A stretch of DNA of 64,000 bases from Paenibacillus sp. J5C2022 (GTDB lineage Bacteria; Bacillota; Bacilli; Paenibacillales; Paenibacillaceae), in NCBI RefSeq assembly GCF_025567625.1, contig NZ_JAOQJC010000032.1:25257-89256 (forward strand), read 5' to 3'. This document shows positions 36,218 through 45,421 of this stretch, in pieces (position 1 is the stretch's first letter; each line of letters begins with the position of its first letter). The notes beneath the pieces are model-generated. The model made no database searches. It was not told the origin of the DNA and saw only the letters and a program-made list of their open reading frames with translations. Position numbers and translations under genes: made by a program.

Positions 36218-39082
36218 TTATCTGGCCGTGCCCGCCTTCATGCCGTAGATGCCTAGCAAGTAGATGGCAGGCAGTCCATTGCTGACCGCCGTAACGTTAA
36301 TGCGGATGTACCTGACCGACCATGCGGTTAGCGCATCCGGCTTGATGTCTTGCCCCGTACCTTCCTTCTCCAGCAAAGCCTTCCACTGACTGCCGTCTGC
36401 AGATACGTCGATGCGATAGCTATATGTCGTATGATCGCTCTCCCACCATATTTTGCAGCCGGTAAGATCGTAATCGCCTTCCAAGTCCACAATTAGCCAT
36501 TGCGGCGTATTCGTACCCTCCGCAGCACGCCAACTCGAGAGGAGACTGCTGTCCGTAATTGCTGAAGCGGGATACTCTGTCTGCTCGGAGCTTGCCGTCA
36601 CTCGCTTGCCGAATGCCAGATTGAACTCTCTCAAATTATACGTTACCGGCTTATGAGTCACATCCGCTTCATAATGAATCGTTCCCTTGGGCGGTTGCTG
36701 CGGCAAGCCCGAGACATGCCGCTTCCGATCCGGCTGGGAGGCAAGGCGAATAACAGCGCCCTCCAGTCCTTCGCTTAGCGCATAGATCGTTATCTGTCCC
36801 GGCTCCTTCGTGGCCTGCACGAGCACACCGCCGGCTCCTGCCTCTGCCGTAACGGGATTCGCTCCCGTACGGGGATCGCCATCGCCGACAATCCGTCCGG
36901 GACCTTCGATCCTGAAAGCGATAGAAGGGTAGGCATCCGTTACGTTCGTACCATGCTCATCCTCGACATACACATGGACCATTATCAGATCGGAGCCGTC
37001 TGCGATTAGGTCGATGCCGCAATGATCGGCGTCAAGCCGTAGGCGATGCGGCTTCCCGGCCGTACGAACCTTATGCGCCGCCGCGAGTTCCCCTTCGATC
37101 CAGCCTCTGGCAGCAAGCTCCCCCGGCTCGAAGGCGATATCCTTGAAGAGGAACGGCGGATGAGGCACACCGCTGTAAGTTCGCTCCGGTCCCTTGCGCC
37201 CCAGTGACCGGCCATTCAGCGTCAGCTCGATCTCGTCGCAGTTGCTGAAGACGACGATATCCCTAGTCTCCGGGCCGTCAGCACTCCAGTAGTTGGCGAT
37301 GAAGACGAGGGGCCCACTCGATGAAACGGCTGTCGCTAGGGACGATGAGGTAGGAGCCGCTGCCGTTCCAGCCGCGCCCCCGTCGATAAGCACAGGCTGC
37401 CGCTGACTGCTGTACATGTAGTAGCTGAATTTCGGCAGCCTGTACAGATCCAGCACCCCTGTAGCGGCAATGTTGTCCATATATCCCCGATTGTGATCGA
37501 TGCCGGTCCACAGGGCAAAGCCCGCCATTTTCGCTGTCCCGAAGTAAGAATCGATGTAGTCGAGCCTCTCCATTGCAGAGCGCAGCATGGCACCTTCTCC
37601 GCCATTATAGAAGTCTCTGTCTCCTCTGGAGCAGCGGTTCTGTGTCTTCTGCGGGCCGAATTGTTCACGGTAATTGTCGCCGAACTCTCGCTTGAACTGA
37701 ACCTTGTGGGCAGGAATGGCGAGGTTGAGATGACCGTAGACGATGTCGTAGCTCTCCCAAGCCGGACGGGACATATCGCAGGCGGCATAGCATTGATCGC
37801 CGGGGTATTCCTCATGAACGATAGCATATGTCGTGCGCGCGTAGTCCTCGTCATAATTCGTCTCGTTCAGGATCGGTTCCCAGAATATGACGCAAGGATG
37901 ATTGCGATCCTTCCGCACCATGTCCCGTACATCCTGATAAGAGCGGCTTCGGAACGTCCCGTTGTCACGGAACCATTGCCAGCCCGGCACCGGCACGACG
38001 CACATGAGCCCTAACTCGTTGCAAGACCGCATGAAGGCTTCGGATTGCGGATAATGGCCGAGCCGGATGAAGTTGAAGCCGGCTTGCTTCAGCTTGATCG
38101 CATCGCGCCGATGGAGCGAATCCGGCAGTGCGTCCCCGATGTAGACGTACTCCTGATGCCGGTTGGCCCCGTTGATCTTCAGACGCTGCCCGTTAAGGAA
38201 GAAGCCCTCCTGCGGATCGAAGCGGAACCGCCGAATGCCGATCCCAGTAACGGTCTTGTCCACTAACGCATCATCCTGCCAAATCTCCGTCTCCAGCTTG
38301 TATAGATAAGGAAGATCGGGATGCCACAGTCGGGGTGAGCCGACGATAAGCTGCAGGCGGAACGTCGCATCATCATGCGGCGGGATTGCCAGCGCCGTAC
38401 TATCCTCCCGGCTTATCGTTACCCCGCTGTCGTCGATCAGTCTGGCCCGGACCGTGCACACCTTCGCTGCCCCGTATTCGTTGCTTGCATGCACGGCCAC
38501 ATCGACGACCGCCTCTTCCTCCGAGACGGAAGGATAGGTGACGAATAGGCCTCCCCCGGCCACCTTGTCCGCATGGATCGCATCCGTAATATGGAGCTTG
38601 TCCGTCTCCAGCAGCCATACATGGCGATACAATCCGCCGAAGTAACAGAAGTCGAGCTCCGATTGGGGTCTGCCGGGCGGGACGTCCGCCATATCGGAAT
38701 TGTCGAGCTTCACCGCTACAATGTTGTCCGTCTTCCCATCGGCATGCACACAGTCCGTTATATCGAAGGTGAAGGGGAGATAGCCGCCGTAATGGATGCC
38801 GAGCCGTTGCCCGTTCACCCATACTTCTGCCGTATGCTTCGCCCCTTCGAAGTGAAGGAAGAGCTTCTTGCCGGAGGATTCCTGTGGCACATGAAAATGG
38901 CGGCGGTACCATGCCGCGCCTTGGTAGTTCACCCCGCCGCTGCAATGCGCGGGCTCTACCCTCACCGAATGGGGAACATGCACGATCTCCCATCCGCTGT
39001 CGTCGAAGCCGCTATCCCACGCCAGCTCCATTTCTCCTCGAAAAAAACGCCAATCCGCATTCATAGACCATTTTGTACGCAT
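36218..39082 (-). CDS. GH2 glycoside hydrolase with C-terminal F5/8-type (CBM32-like) domain
   Basis: 954 aa, no signal peptide. It has a GH2 sugar-binding sandwich (about 10-165, 'EVWVNGQRLGIHYGGYLPF'), an Ig-like domain, and a TIM-barrel catalytic domain (about 285-560) with 'NGANRHQEY', 'IRLGHYPQS' and acid/base Glu407 in 'EPILNETN'. The nucleophile is probably the Glu of 'KREFGDNY'. Two further beta-sandwiches follow (DUF4982-like region), then a discoidin-type domain ('ITDSSLLSSWRAAEGTNTPQ', residues about 830-950). Likely beta-galactosidase or beta-glucuronidase-like exo-activity; the sugar is not defined. The ATG at 39082 is preferred to a TTG at 39094 that abuts the GGCGG site. It is divergent from the AraC gene, its likely regulator. 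Confidence 0.85.
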   Translation of the reverse strand: MRTKWSMNADWRFFRGEMELAWDSGFDDSGWEIVHVPHSVRVEPAHCSGGVNYQGAAWYRRHFHVPQESSGKKLFLHFEGAKHTAEVWVNGQRLGIHYGGYLPFTFDITDCVHADGKTDNIVAVKLDNSDMADVPPGRPQSELDFCYFGGLYRHVWLLETDKLHITDAIHADKVAGGGLFVTYPSVSEEEAVVDVAVHASNEYGAAKVCTVRARLIDDSGVTISREDSTALAIPPHDDATFRLQLIVGSPRLWHPDLPYLYKLETEIWQDDALVDKTVTGIGIRRFRFDPQEGFFLNGQRLKINGANRHQEYVYIGDALPDSLHRRDAIKLKQAGFNFIRLGHYPQSEAFMRSCNELGLMCVVPVPGWQWFRDNGTFRSRSYQDVRDMVRKDRNHPCVIFWEPILNETNYDEDYARTTYAIVHEEYPGDQCYAACDMSRPAWESYDIVYGHLNLAIPAHKVQFKREFGDNYREQFGPQKTQNRCSRGDRDFYNGGEGAMLRSAMERLDYIDSYFGTAKMAGFALWTGIDHNRGYMDNIAATGVLDLYRLPKFSYYMYSSQRQPVLIDGGAAGTAAAPTSSSLATAVSSSGPLVFIANYWSADGPETRDIVVFSNCDEIELTLNGRSLGRKGPERTYSGVPHPPFLFKDIAFEPGELAARGWIEGELAAAHKVRTAGKPHRLRLDADHCGIDLIADGSDLIMVHVYVEDEHGTNVTDAYPSIAFRIEGPGRIVGDGDPRTGANPVTAEAGAGGVLVQATKEPGQITIYALSEGLEGAVIRLASQPDRKRHVSGLPQQPPKGTIHYEADVTHKPVTYNLREFNLAFGKRVTASSEQTEYPASAITDSSLLSSWRAAEGTNTPQWLIVDLEGDYDLTGCKIWWESDHTTYSYRIDVSADGSQWKALLEKEGTGQDIKPDALTAWSVRYIRINVTAVSNGLPAIYLLGIYGMKAGTAR

Positions 39083-39286
39083 GAGATCAACCAACCGCCT
39101 TTCTCTTATTCAACGTGAAGATTAATTCCAGTATAGAAGAGGGCGGAAGTATGCGATATATAACAATTCTATTCATTAATATAAAAATCTGAATGCGGCT
39201 ATTTCGTGAAAGGATGCTTATATAGTAAACTGCTACTAACAGAATAAGAGAATATGAATACGAGCAGCATGGAGGGAGGGTGAGAG

Positions 39287-40123
39287 ATGCGTACGGGCTT
39301 CCGCAAGCATCTGCAAGTAACGGACAGGGATAAAGTATTGCCGCTGTATGTGGAGAGCACAGGCTATCTGCCGAGACAAGGTCCAATTAGAAGGAAGAAG
39401 GGATATCCGGCTTATCAATGGCTGCAGACCGTGGAAGGCTGCGGCGAATTCCGCTACGAAGCCGGTTCTCATCTGCTGCATCCCGGTCAAGGCTTCCTGA
39501 TGCCGCCGCATATGCCGCACAGCTACGAATCGACGGGCGCCGACTGGTCCATTCTGTTCGTGACGTTCGAAGGAGCGCTTGCGGGCCACATCTTGTCGGG
39601 ACTGAGTCTGCCGTACCCGTACCAGTACGGCATCGGACAGCGTGAGCGGCTGGAGGAGGCGCTGGATGCCATGGTGAGGAAGGCGATGGAGGAGCCCCAA
39701 TACGGCGGTACCGCCAGTACATCGGATATATACGACTTCCTGGTCCGGCTGAAGCAATTCGGCACGCCCAATGCCAGCGCATCCGCAGCGGCGAAGCGAG
39801 ACCGGCTGATACCGCTCATTCAGTGGCTGGATGAGCGGTATTCCGATCCGTCGCTATCTCTGTCCGATATGTCGGGGCATATGCATCTAACGCCGCAGCG
39901 ATTGTCTGCGCTGTTCCAAGCCGCGATAGGCATCAGCCCCTATGCGTATCTGATCGGCGTCAGGCTGCAGAAGGCGAAGGATATGCTGGCCGCCCATTCC
40001 GGCATGTCGGTCAAGGAGATTGCTTACGCGACGGGATATCGCGACGAAAGTCACTTCGTATCCGCCTTCCGCAAGCAGACGGGCATGACGCCGAACGCCT
40101 TCCGCAGATTATATTGGCGGTAA
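39287..40123 (+). CDS. AraC-family regulator with cupin sensor domain
   Basis: 278 aa. The N-terminal cupin-like sugar-binding domain has 'HPGQGFLMPPHMPHSYEST'. The C-terminal AraC HTH (about 175-275) has 'LSDMSGHMHLTPQRLSALF', 'VKEIAYATGYRDESHFVSAF' and 'GMTPNAFRRLY'. A GGAGGGAGGG site precedes the start. The 200-bp divergent region shared with the GH2 gene makes it the probable activator of that gene. Confidence 0.88.
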   Translation: MRTGFRKHLQVTDRDKVLPLYVESTGYLPRQGPIRRKKGYPAYQWLQTVEGCGEFRYEAGSHLLHPGQGFLMPPHMPHSYESTGADWSILFVTFEGALAGHILSGLSLPYPYQYGIGQRERLEEALDAMVRKAMEEPQYGGTASTSDIYDFLVRLKQFGTPNASASAAAKRDRLIPLIQWLDERYSDPSLSLSDMSGHMHLTPQRLSALFQAAIGISPYAYLIGVRLQKAKDMLAAHSGMSVKEIAYATGYRDESHFVSAFRKQTGMTPNAFRRLYWR

Positions 40124-40156
40124 TGACGATTGCCGCCGCCAAGCAAAGCAATAGCA

Positions 40157-40208
40157 AAAGCAAAAAGCGCAAGCTTCCGCTCGGCCGATTCAGCCTCGAA
40201 GCTTGCGC
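40157..40208 (-). terminator. Terminator of the YjcZ gene (minus strand)
   Basis: GCGCAAGCTTC (40167-40177) and GAAGCTTGCGC (40198-40208) form a perfect 11-bp stem. On the minus strand TTTTTGCTTTTGC follows. It may also stop the convergent AraC transcript. Confidence 0.7.
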
Positions 40209-40342
40209 GATCATGCAATCAAGTAGGGAAGTCGGCAAGGGTGCCGCAATCCCGAAGCAGAGCCGGGGGAACACCCTTACCTGTCTACGGGCAAGAGGGC
40301 TAAACATGTCACTTATGCATGGAGGTTACATATTGACAAGTA

Positions 40343-40462
40343 TTAGTACCATTTGCCACCGTAGCCGCCGAAGCCGAAGCTGCAAGCGATAATCACCAGA
40401 AGAATAAACAGAACCAGAATAGCACCTACGTTATTATAAGCACCACCAACGCAACCGGACAT
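40343..40462 (-). CDS. YjcZ-family tiny spore membrane protein
   Basis: 39 aa, reading MSGCVGGAYNNVGAILVLFI then LLVIIACSFGFGGYGGKWY. The Gly/Asn-rich head, single hydrophobic helix 'VGAILVLFILLVIIA' and Gly/Tyr tail match the YjcZ family of sporulation micro-proteins. AAGGAGG lies 11 bp before the ATG. CATAACCTA (40498-40506, minus strand) fits the SigK/SigE -10 CATAnnnTA. It shares the core 'AYNNVGAILVLFILLVII' with the gene at 52422, so it is a dispersed paralogue. Confidence 0.85.
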   Translation of the reverse strand: MSGCVGGAYNNVGAILVLFILLVIIACSFGFGGYGGKWY

Positions 40463-40497
40463 TGTTACATGCACCTCCTTACGTTTTGGATACGTTG

Positions 40498-40506
40498 TAG
40501 GTTATG
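40498..40506 (-). promoter_or_regulatory. SigK/SigE-like -10 box CATAACCTA
   Basis: Matches the mother-cell sigma -10 consensus CATAnnnTA, about 36 bp upstream of the YjcZ start. No clear -35 was found, so this is a partial match. Confidence 0.4.
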
Positions 40507-40788
40507 CGCCGAATGTACCGGATGATTGGGTATATGTCTCCATGGCAATTGAACTTGGTTGTTTGCCCAAGAGAACTTTGATGCGACAAGCGCCTGAATC
40601 GCCTCGTACCGTGCAACGGGTTCGGCATTGCCGTTCGTCTCGCAAGATAAGCATGACAGAAAGGGATAGCGACTCCGAATATGCCTGATCGGGGGAGCTA
40701 TTTTTTTGTTTTTTGCGGCAAAATCGCCCCAAACCACCCCTGAAACGAGCTAGTGAGAAAAATGGCACATACAACCTGCGATTGAACA

Positions 40789-40817
40789 TTGGCTTCACCT
40801 GCAGCCGGACTTATAGT
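40789..40817 (+). promoter_or_regulatory. SigA-type promoter of importer operon
   Basis: TTGGCT (40789-40794), a 17-bp spacer and TATAGT (40812-40817) lie 33 bp before the first permease start. Confidence 0.5.
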
Positions 40818-40850
40818 TGGGGTAATTCCGGAAAGGGGGTGTAAGCGATT

Positions 40851-41771
40851 TTGAATAACGTCTTGGATTTTCATCGTGTCAAAAGGTCTATGGCAAAAAG
40901 CAAAATTTATTATGTTATTTTTTTCATTCCGTTTGCGTACTATGTTCTCTTTCACTATGTTCCGATGTTTGGCGTTTTAATTGCTTTCAAAGATTATAAT
41001 GTGTTTCAGGGCGTGCTGGACAGTCCGTGGGTCGGCTTTAAGTATTTTCGGGAGTTTTTAACCGAGCCGTATTTTTACAAGCTGTTGCGCAATACGATGC
41101 TGCTCGGCATTTATCATTTGGTTTTTTTCTTCCCGGCGCCGATTGTTCTCGCTCTATTGCTGAACGAGCTTAGAAATCAGACGTTCAAACGGTTTGTGCA
41201 AACGGTCAGCTACTTGCCGCATTTTCTCTCCACAGTAGTCGTTGTGGGCATGATCGTCAATTTATTGTCCTTCGAGGGTTTGCTGAATGATGCCTTGCAA
41301 CTGCTTGGAATAAGTCCGAGGCATTTCCTGATGATTCCCGAGTGGTTCAGATCGATCTATATCGGTTCCGAGATCTGGCAAGGAATCGGGTGGGGATCGA
41401 TCATCTACTTGGCGGCCATCACGACAGTTGATCTGGACTTGTACGAGGCGGCGCGGATTGACGGTGCCAATCGGTGGAAGCAGATGAGGCATATTACGTT
41501 GCCGTCTATTGCGCCAACGATCATTATTTTGCTTCTATTCAACATAGGCGCGGTGCTTTCGGTCTCGTTCGAGAAAATATTGCTGTTATACAATCCTTCG
41601 AACTTTGAGACGTCGGATGTAATCTCGACCTATGTGTATCGCAGAGGATTGATTTCGAGTGATTTCAGCTACGCTACGGCCGTCGGACTGTTTAACTCCG
41701 TTATTTCAGTCGTGTTCCTGACTGCTGCGAACCGAATCAGCAAGCGATTAAGTGAAACGAGTCTTTGGTAA
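40851..41771 (+). CDS. Carbohydrate ABC importer permease, LplB type
   Basis: 306 aa, TTG start behind GAAAGGGGGTG. Six helices, 'YYVLFHYVPMFGVLIAFKDY', EAA loop 'YEAARIDGANRWKQM' near residue 197 and 'SFEKILLLYNPSNFETSDVI' place it in the LplB group. It opens an operon-like run that extends through glycan-degrading genes to 51951. Confidence 0.9.
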   Translation: MNNVLDFHRVKRSMAKSKIYYVIFFIPFAYYVLFHYVPMFGVLIAFKDYNVFQGVLDSPWVGFKYFREFLTEPYFYKLLRNTMLLGIYHLVFFFPAPIVLALLLNELRNQTFKRFVQTVSYLPHFLSTVVVVGMIVNLLSFEGLLNDALQLLGISPRHFLMIPEWFRSIYIGSEIWQGIGWGSIIYLAAITTVDLDLYEAARIDGANRWKQMRHITLPSIAPTIIILLLFNIGAVLSVSFEKILLLYNPSNFETSDVISTYVYRRGLISSDFSYATAVGLFNSVISVVFLTAANRISKRLSETSLW

Positions 41772-41785
41772 AGGGGCATGAAACA

Positions 41786-42664
41786 TTGGGACAGAAGAGG
41801 AGCGTTGGTTCTCGTCTATTCGATATCGCGAATTATTTCATCATGATTGCCCTGATCATGATAACATTTTATCCCTTATATTATATCTTTATTGTCTCTA
41901 TCAGCGATGGCTATGCAGTTATGAAAGGTTCCGTCCACTTCTGGCCGACAGGCGTCAATCTGGATACGTACAGGCTTATTCTTGCCGACCCCTTTGTGGT
42001 CAGGGCTTACCTGAATACAATTATATATACGCTTGTCGGCACGATTGTCAATTTGAGCTGCACTGTATTGTGCGCCTATCCTCTTTCGAGAAAGGAATTT
42101 TTCGGACGCGGCTTCTTTACCGTTATGATTGTCGTTACGATGTTTTTCAGCGGCGGTTTAATTCCTTCCTATCTGCTTGTGCAAAAGCTGGGCATGGTCA
42201 ATACGATGTGGGCGTTAATCATTCCCGGAGCTATCAGCGCCTGGAATATGATTATTATGCGAACGTTCTTCCAGGGCATACCGAATGAACTGTTCGAATC
42301 GGCCCATATGGACGGCGCGGGCGAGCTCAGGGTGCTGGCGCGAATACTGCTTCCGCTTTCCGCGCCCATCATTGCGACGATATCGATGTTCTATGCGGTA
42401 GGTCATTGGAACAGCTTTTTCCCGGCCTTGATCTATTTGAACGAAAAGGTCAAATATCCGCTTCAAGTCATGCTGCGGAATATGGTCATCGAAGGCGATA
42501 TGACAACGCAAACGCAGGAGCTTGGCGGCGCATATGCCTATGTCACGGCGACGAACATCAAATTTGCCGTTATTATTATCGTCATACTGCCGATCGTAAT
42601 GGTCTATCCGTTTATTCAAAAGTATTTTATTAAAGGGGTTATGATTGGCTCGTTGAAAGGTTAA
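41786..42664 (+). CDS. Carbohydrate ABC importer permease, LplC type
   Basis: 292 aa. The open frame reaches back to a TTG at 41765, inside the previous gene. The TTG at 41786, 9 bp after AAAGGGG, is the better start. Six helices, 'GGLIPSYLLVQKLGM', EAA-type loop 'FESAHMDGAGELRVL' near residue 169, and C-terminal 'YFIKGVMIGSLKG'. Partner of the preceding permease. Confidence 0.88.
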   Translation: MGQKRSVGSRLFDIANYFIMIALIMITFYPLYYIFIVSISDGYAVMKGSVHFWPTGVNLDTYRLILADPFVVRAYLNTIIYTLVGTIVNLSCTVLCAYPLSRKEFFGRGFFTVMIVVTMFFSGGLIPSYLLVQKLGMVNTMWALIIPGAISAWNMIIMRTFFQGIPNELFESAHMDGAGELRVLARILLPLSAPIIATISMFYAVGHWNSFFPALIYLNEKVKYPLQVMLRNMVIEGDMTTQTQELGGAYAYVTATNIKFAVIIIVILPIVMVYPFIQKYFIKGVMIGSLKG

Positions 42665-42705
42665 TAGACGGAGCTTATATAAATATTCGGGAGGTCCTTC
42701 CTATC

Positions 42706-44256
42706 ATGTTTAAAAAAGAGATCGTAGGGTGCAGTATTCTGTTGTGCGTTATGATTGTGTTCGCAGGATGCAGTATCGGCAATTCGGGCAATAAGCCGTC
42801 TATCGGCGAAGAGGGCAAAGGCGGAGCGAAGGAAGTTGCCGTAAAGCTGATGAGAGTCGAGCATCAGTCGCAAGCATTAAAGACGGATACGCCCGTGCTG
42901 AGAGAGATACTTGATAAGACAGGCGTAAAGCTGCAGGTTGAAGGCGTCCCGGCGTCCAATTGGACCGACAAAAAGCGGATATTGATGGCGACGAACAACA
43001 TGCCGGATGTCATGCTGGTGGAGCAAAACGAAATTAACGAATTTGCGGGCACAAGCATTTTCTTGCCCATATCGGATTACTTGGATCAAATGCCGAACTT
43101 CAAAAAAACGCTTGAAGATAATCCCGAAATAAAGAGATTGTATGTGGACGGAAAAATGTACGGATTTCCTCTGTCGGTTCAACATAACTTACAGGCCGCC
43201 AAAGCGCCGATGATTCGAACCGATCTGTTAAAGAAATTGAATTTGGAAGCGCCTCGATCATTCGACGAGCTGTATACGGTATTGAAAAAGTTGAAAGAAT
43301 ACGATCCGGATTCCATTCCCTGGACAACAAGGGGACTTCATTCCTTTATGGATGCCGTCGCTTTCGGAATGGGCAGCGGCTTCGGCTTGTATTATGATCC
43401 CGATCTGAACGGGGGGTCTTATGTATACGGAACAAGCAAGCCCAAGTTCAAAGAAGTGCTTACCTATCTGAACAAACTGTATACCGAGAAGCTGCTCGAT
43501 CCCGATTTTGCTGTCAATACACATGAAAGCTGGGTTGAGAAGCTGAGCTCGGGCAAGTCGTTTTTCTACTACGACAACGATACGTTTGCCGCCAACTTTA
43601 ACGACACGTTGCGGAAAGACGATCCGGAAGCCGAATTCAACCTTATTCCTTATTTGTCCAACAATGAAGGCAACAGCAGAGGCTGGTTGTATCCTAGAGG
43701 ATGGATTACGCAAAGCTATGCCATCAGTTCCAAAGTGAAGGATCCGGAAGCCGTCATCAAGATGTATGACTGGTTATACAGCCCGGAAGGCGCTGTCGCC
43801 TCCAACTTCGGAATATTGGGAGAAACCTATGAGCTCGTAGATGATCAACCCGTATTTCTCGACGAGGTTATCGATAAGTACAAAACCGCTCCGGATCCGG
43901 CCCGGTCGATGCTGTCGGATATTGGAGGCGGATTGCTTGCCATCTCGCCGCTTGTCGACGAAAGAGCTTTGATGCAGACTTCCAATCCGGAAACGCTTGC
44001 ATGGAGCGAGCAGTTGAAAGGGGATCCGGGAGCTTATGTCATTCCCGGCGTAGGGCCAAGCTTGACCAAGGAAGAAAACGAAAGGCTGAAACAGCTTGCA
44101 ACCAAATACGTTCCGCTGGAGCAGGATGTGCTCAACTTTATTATGGGGACGAGGCCGCTCAGCGAATTTGACCAGTTTGCCGAGGAACTGGAGAAGAATG
44201 GAATACCGGAGCTCGAAAAAATTCATAACGACGCATTGGCACGAGTCGGGAAGTAG
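42706..44256 (+). CDS. Extracellular solute-binding lipoprotein, LplA-like
   Basis: 516 aa. Signal peptide with lipobox 'VFAGC' (Cys22), then a large solute-binding fold ('LMATNNMPDVMLVEQNEI', 'SPEGAVASNFGILGETYELV'), in the size range of oligosaccharide binders. GGGAGGT upstream supports the start. It is third in the importer operon and followed after only 9 bp by the sialidase-like gene. Confidence 0.9.
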   Translation: MFKKEIVGCSILLCVMIVFAGCSIGNSGNKPSIGEEGKGGAKEVAVKLMRVEHQSQALKTDTPVLREILDKTGVKLQVEGVPASNWTDKKRILMATNNMPDVMLVEQNEINEFAGTSIFLPISDYLDQMPNFKKTLEDNPEIKRLYVDGKMYGFPLSVQHNLQAAKAPMIRTDLLKKLNLEAPRSFDELYTVLKKLKEYDPDSIPWTTRGLHSFMDAVAFGMGSGFGLYYDPDLNGGSYVYGTSKPKFKEVLTYLNKLYTEKLLDPDFAVNTHESWVEKLSSGKSFFYYDNDTFAANFNDTLRKDDPEAEFNLIPYLSNNEGNSRGWLYPRGWITQSYAISSKVKDPEAVIKMYDWLYSPEGAVASNFGILGETYELVDDQPVFLDEVIDKYKTAPDPARSMLSDIGGGLLAISPLVDERALMQTSNPETLAWSEQLKGDPGAYVIPGVGPSLTKEENERLKQLATKYVPLEQDVLNFIMGTRPLSEFDQFAEELEKNGIPELEKIHNDALARVGK

Positions 44257-44265
44257 AGCAAAGCC

Positions 44266-45393
44266 ATGAAATCGCCGATTACGAACGGATATGATAGGCG
44301 TATCAAAAGACCGCATTTGCAGGTGGAAATTAGCCACATCTTTGTGCCGCGCTGCGCAGCGGACTGGACATATGCTCATCACCCCCATATCGTCTATTTC
44401 AAAAACAGGCTGTATGCGATTTGGTCAAGCGGCCGGGTCCATGAAGACGATCTCGGACAAAGAGTGATGATCTCCAGCTCAGAAGACTTCCATCACTGGA
44501 CGGAACCGAAGGCTCTGGTCGGTTCCCTTCAGGGCAAGCATTCCGAATTAGTGCTAACCGCAGCCGGCTTCTATCCGAACGACGATTCGCTGGTGGCCTA
44601 TTTCGGACAATACGAATATCAATCGGAGCAGATTGTAAGCGGCGTGCGGAAGATGGAAGACAAAGGCCATATGGATACTTGCTTGCGCGCCGTTACGACA
44701 TCGGACGGCGAATGCTGGAGCGATCCTGTTGATCTGGATTTGCCGATCGTACCCAATCACGGTCCGGCTCGAACATCAACCGGCAGGCTTATTATAAGCG
44801 GCAATATGATGTTCCCTTATTCGGATGATATGTCGGGTACGGGAGGGTGGAGGAAGTCGGGCATCTACGATCCGGCGCTGGAGAGTGAGGTATGGGACGA
44901 CTCCGAAGCTTTATGGAGAGTGAAAGAACATATGGGCTGGCCGACGGTTCTGTGCGAGGGCTCGTGGTACGAGACGGACGACGGCAGAATTCGGATGCTG
45001 TTAAGAAGCAATACGGAGCATTTGTGGGTGACGGAAAGCATCGACGACGGAGCAACATGGACTTCGCCGAAAGAAACGTTGTTTACGGATAACGCTTCGA
45101 AATTCCATGTCGGACGATTGTCGGACGGCCGTTATTATTACGTAGGATGTCCGGACCCGCAGCCGAGATGGAAGCGTAATCCGTTGGTCTTGTCCTTGTC
45201 CGAAGACGGGATTCGCTTCGATCGGCACTTTATTCTTGGCAACGAAAGCTTCACCGCCAAGTTCCCGGGATCGTATAAAGGCGGAGATTACGGCTATCCC
45301 CACTCTCTCGTTCATGACGGGTACTTATACGTCGTATTCTCGATTTGCAAGGAAAGAATTGCCGTTATGCGCACCGCTATTGAGACGATTTGA
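44266..45393 (+). CDS. Sialidase-like (BNR) beta-propeller hydrolase
   Basis: 375 aa, no signal peptide. Asp-box-like repeats ('SSSEDFHHWTEPK', 'TSDGECWSDPV', 'SIDDGATWTSPK', 'SEDGIRF') and 'YPHSLVHDGYLYVVFSICKE' are typical of six-bladed sialidase/BNR_2 propellers. Members include exo-sialidases and glycosidases acting on other sugars. Being cytoplasmic, it probably cleaves the imported oligosaccharide. The ribosome site is weak, so it may depend on coupling to the lipoprotein gene 9 bp upstream. Confidence 0.7.
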   Translation: MKSPITNGYDRRIKRPHLQVEISHIFVPRCAADWTYAHHPHIVYFKNRLYAIWSSGRVHEDDLGQRVMISSSEDFHHWTEPKALVGSLQGKHSELVLTAAGFYPNDDSLVAYFGQYEYQSEQIVSGVRKMEDKGHMDTCLRAVTTSDGECWSDPVDLDLPIVPNHGPARTSTGRLIISGNMMFPYSDDMSGTGGWRKSGIYDPALESEVWDDSEALWRVKEHMGWPTVLCEGSWYETDDGRIRMLLRSNTEHLWVTESIDDGATWTSPKETLFTDNASKFHVGRLSDGRYYYVGCPDPQPRWKRNPLVLSLSEDGIRFDRHFILGNESFTAKFPGSYKGGDYGYPHSLVHDGYLYVVFSICKERIAVMRTAIETI

Positions 45394-45421
45394 AAAAATG
45401 GATTCGGGGGGGAGGAACACG

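Noticed and set aside
40209..40320. CAGAGCCGGGGGAAC resembling part of a c-di-AMP (ydaO) riboswitch
   Set aside because: Only one short stretch matches. The GGGGTGAATC and AGCTAACCTCG segments are missing, and it lies in the 3' region of convergent genes.
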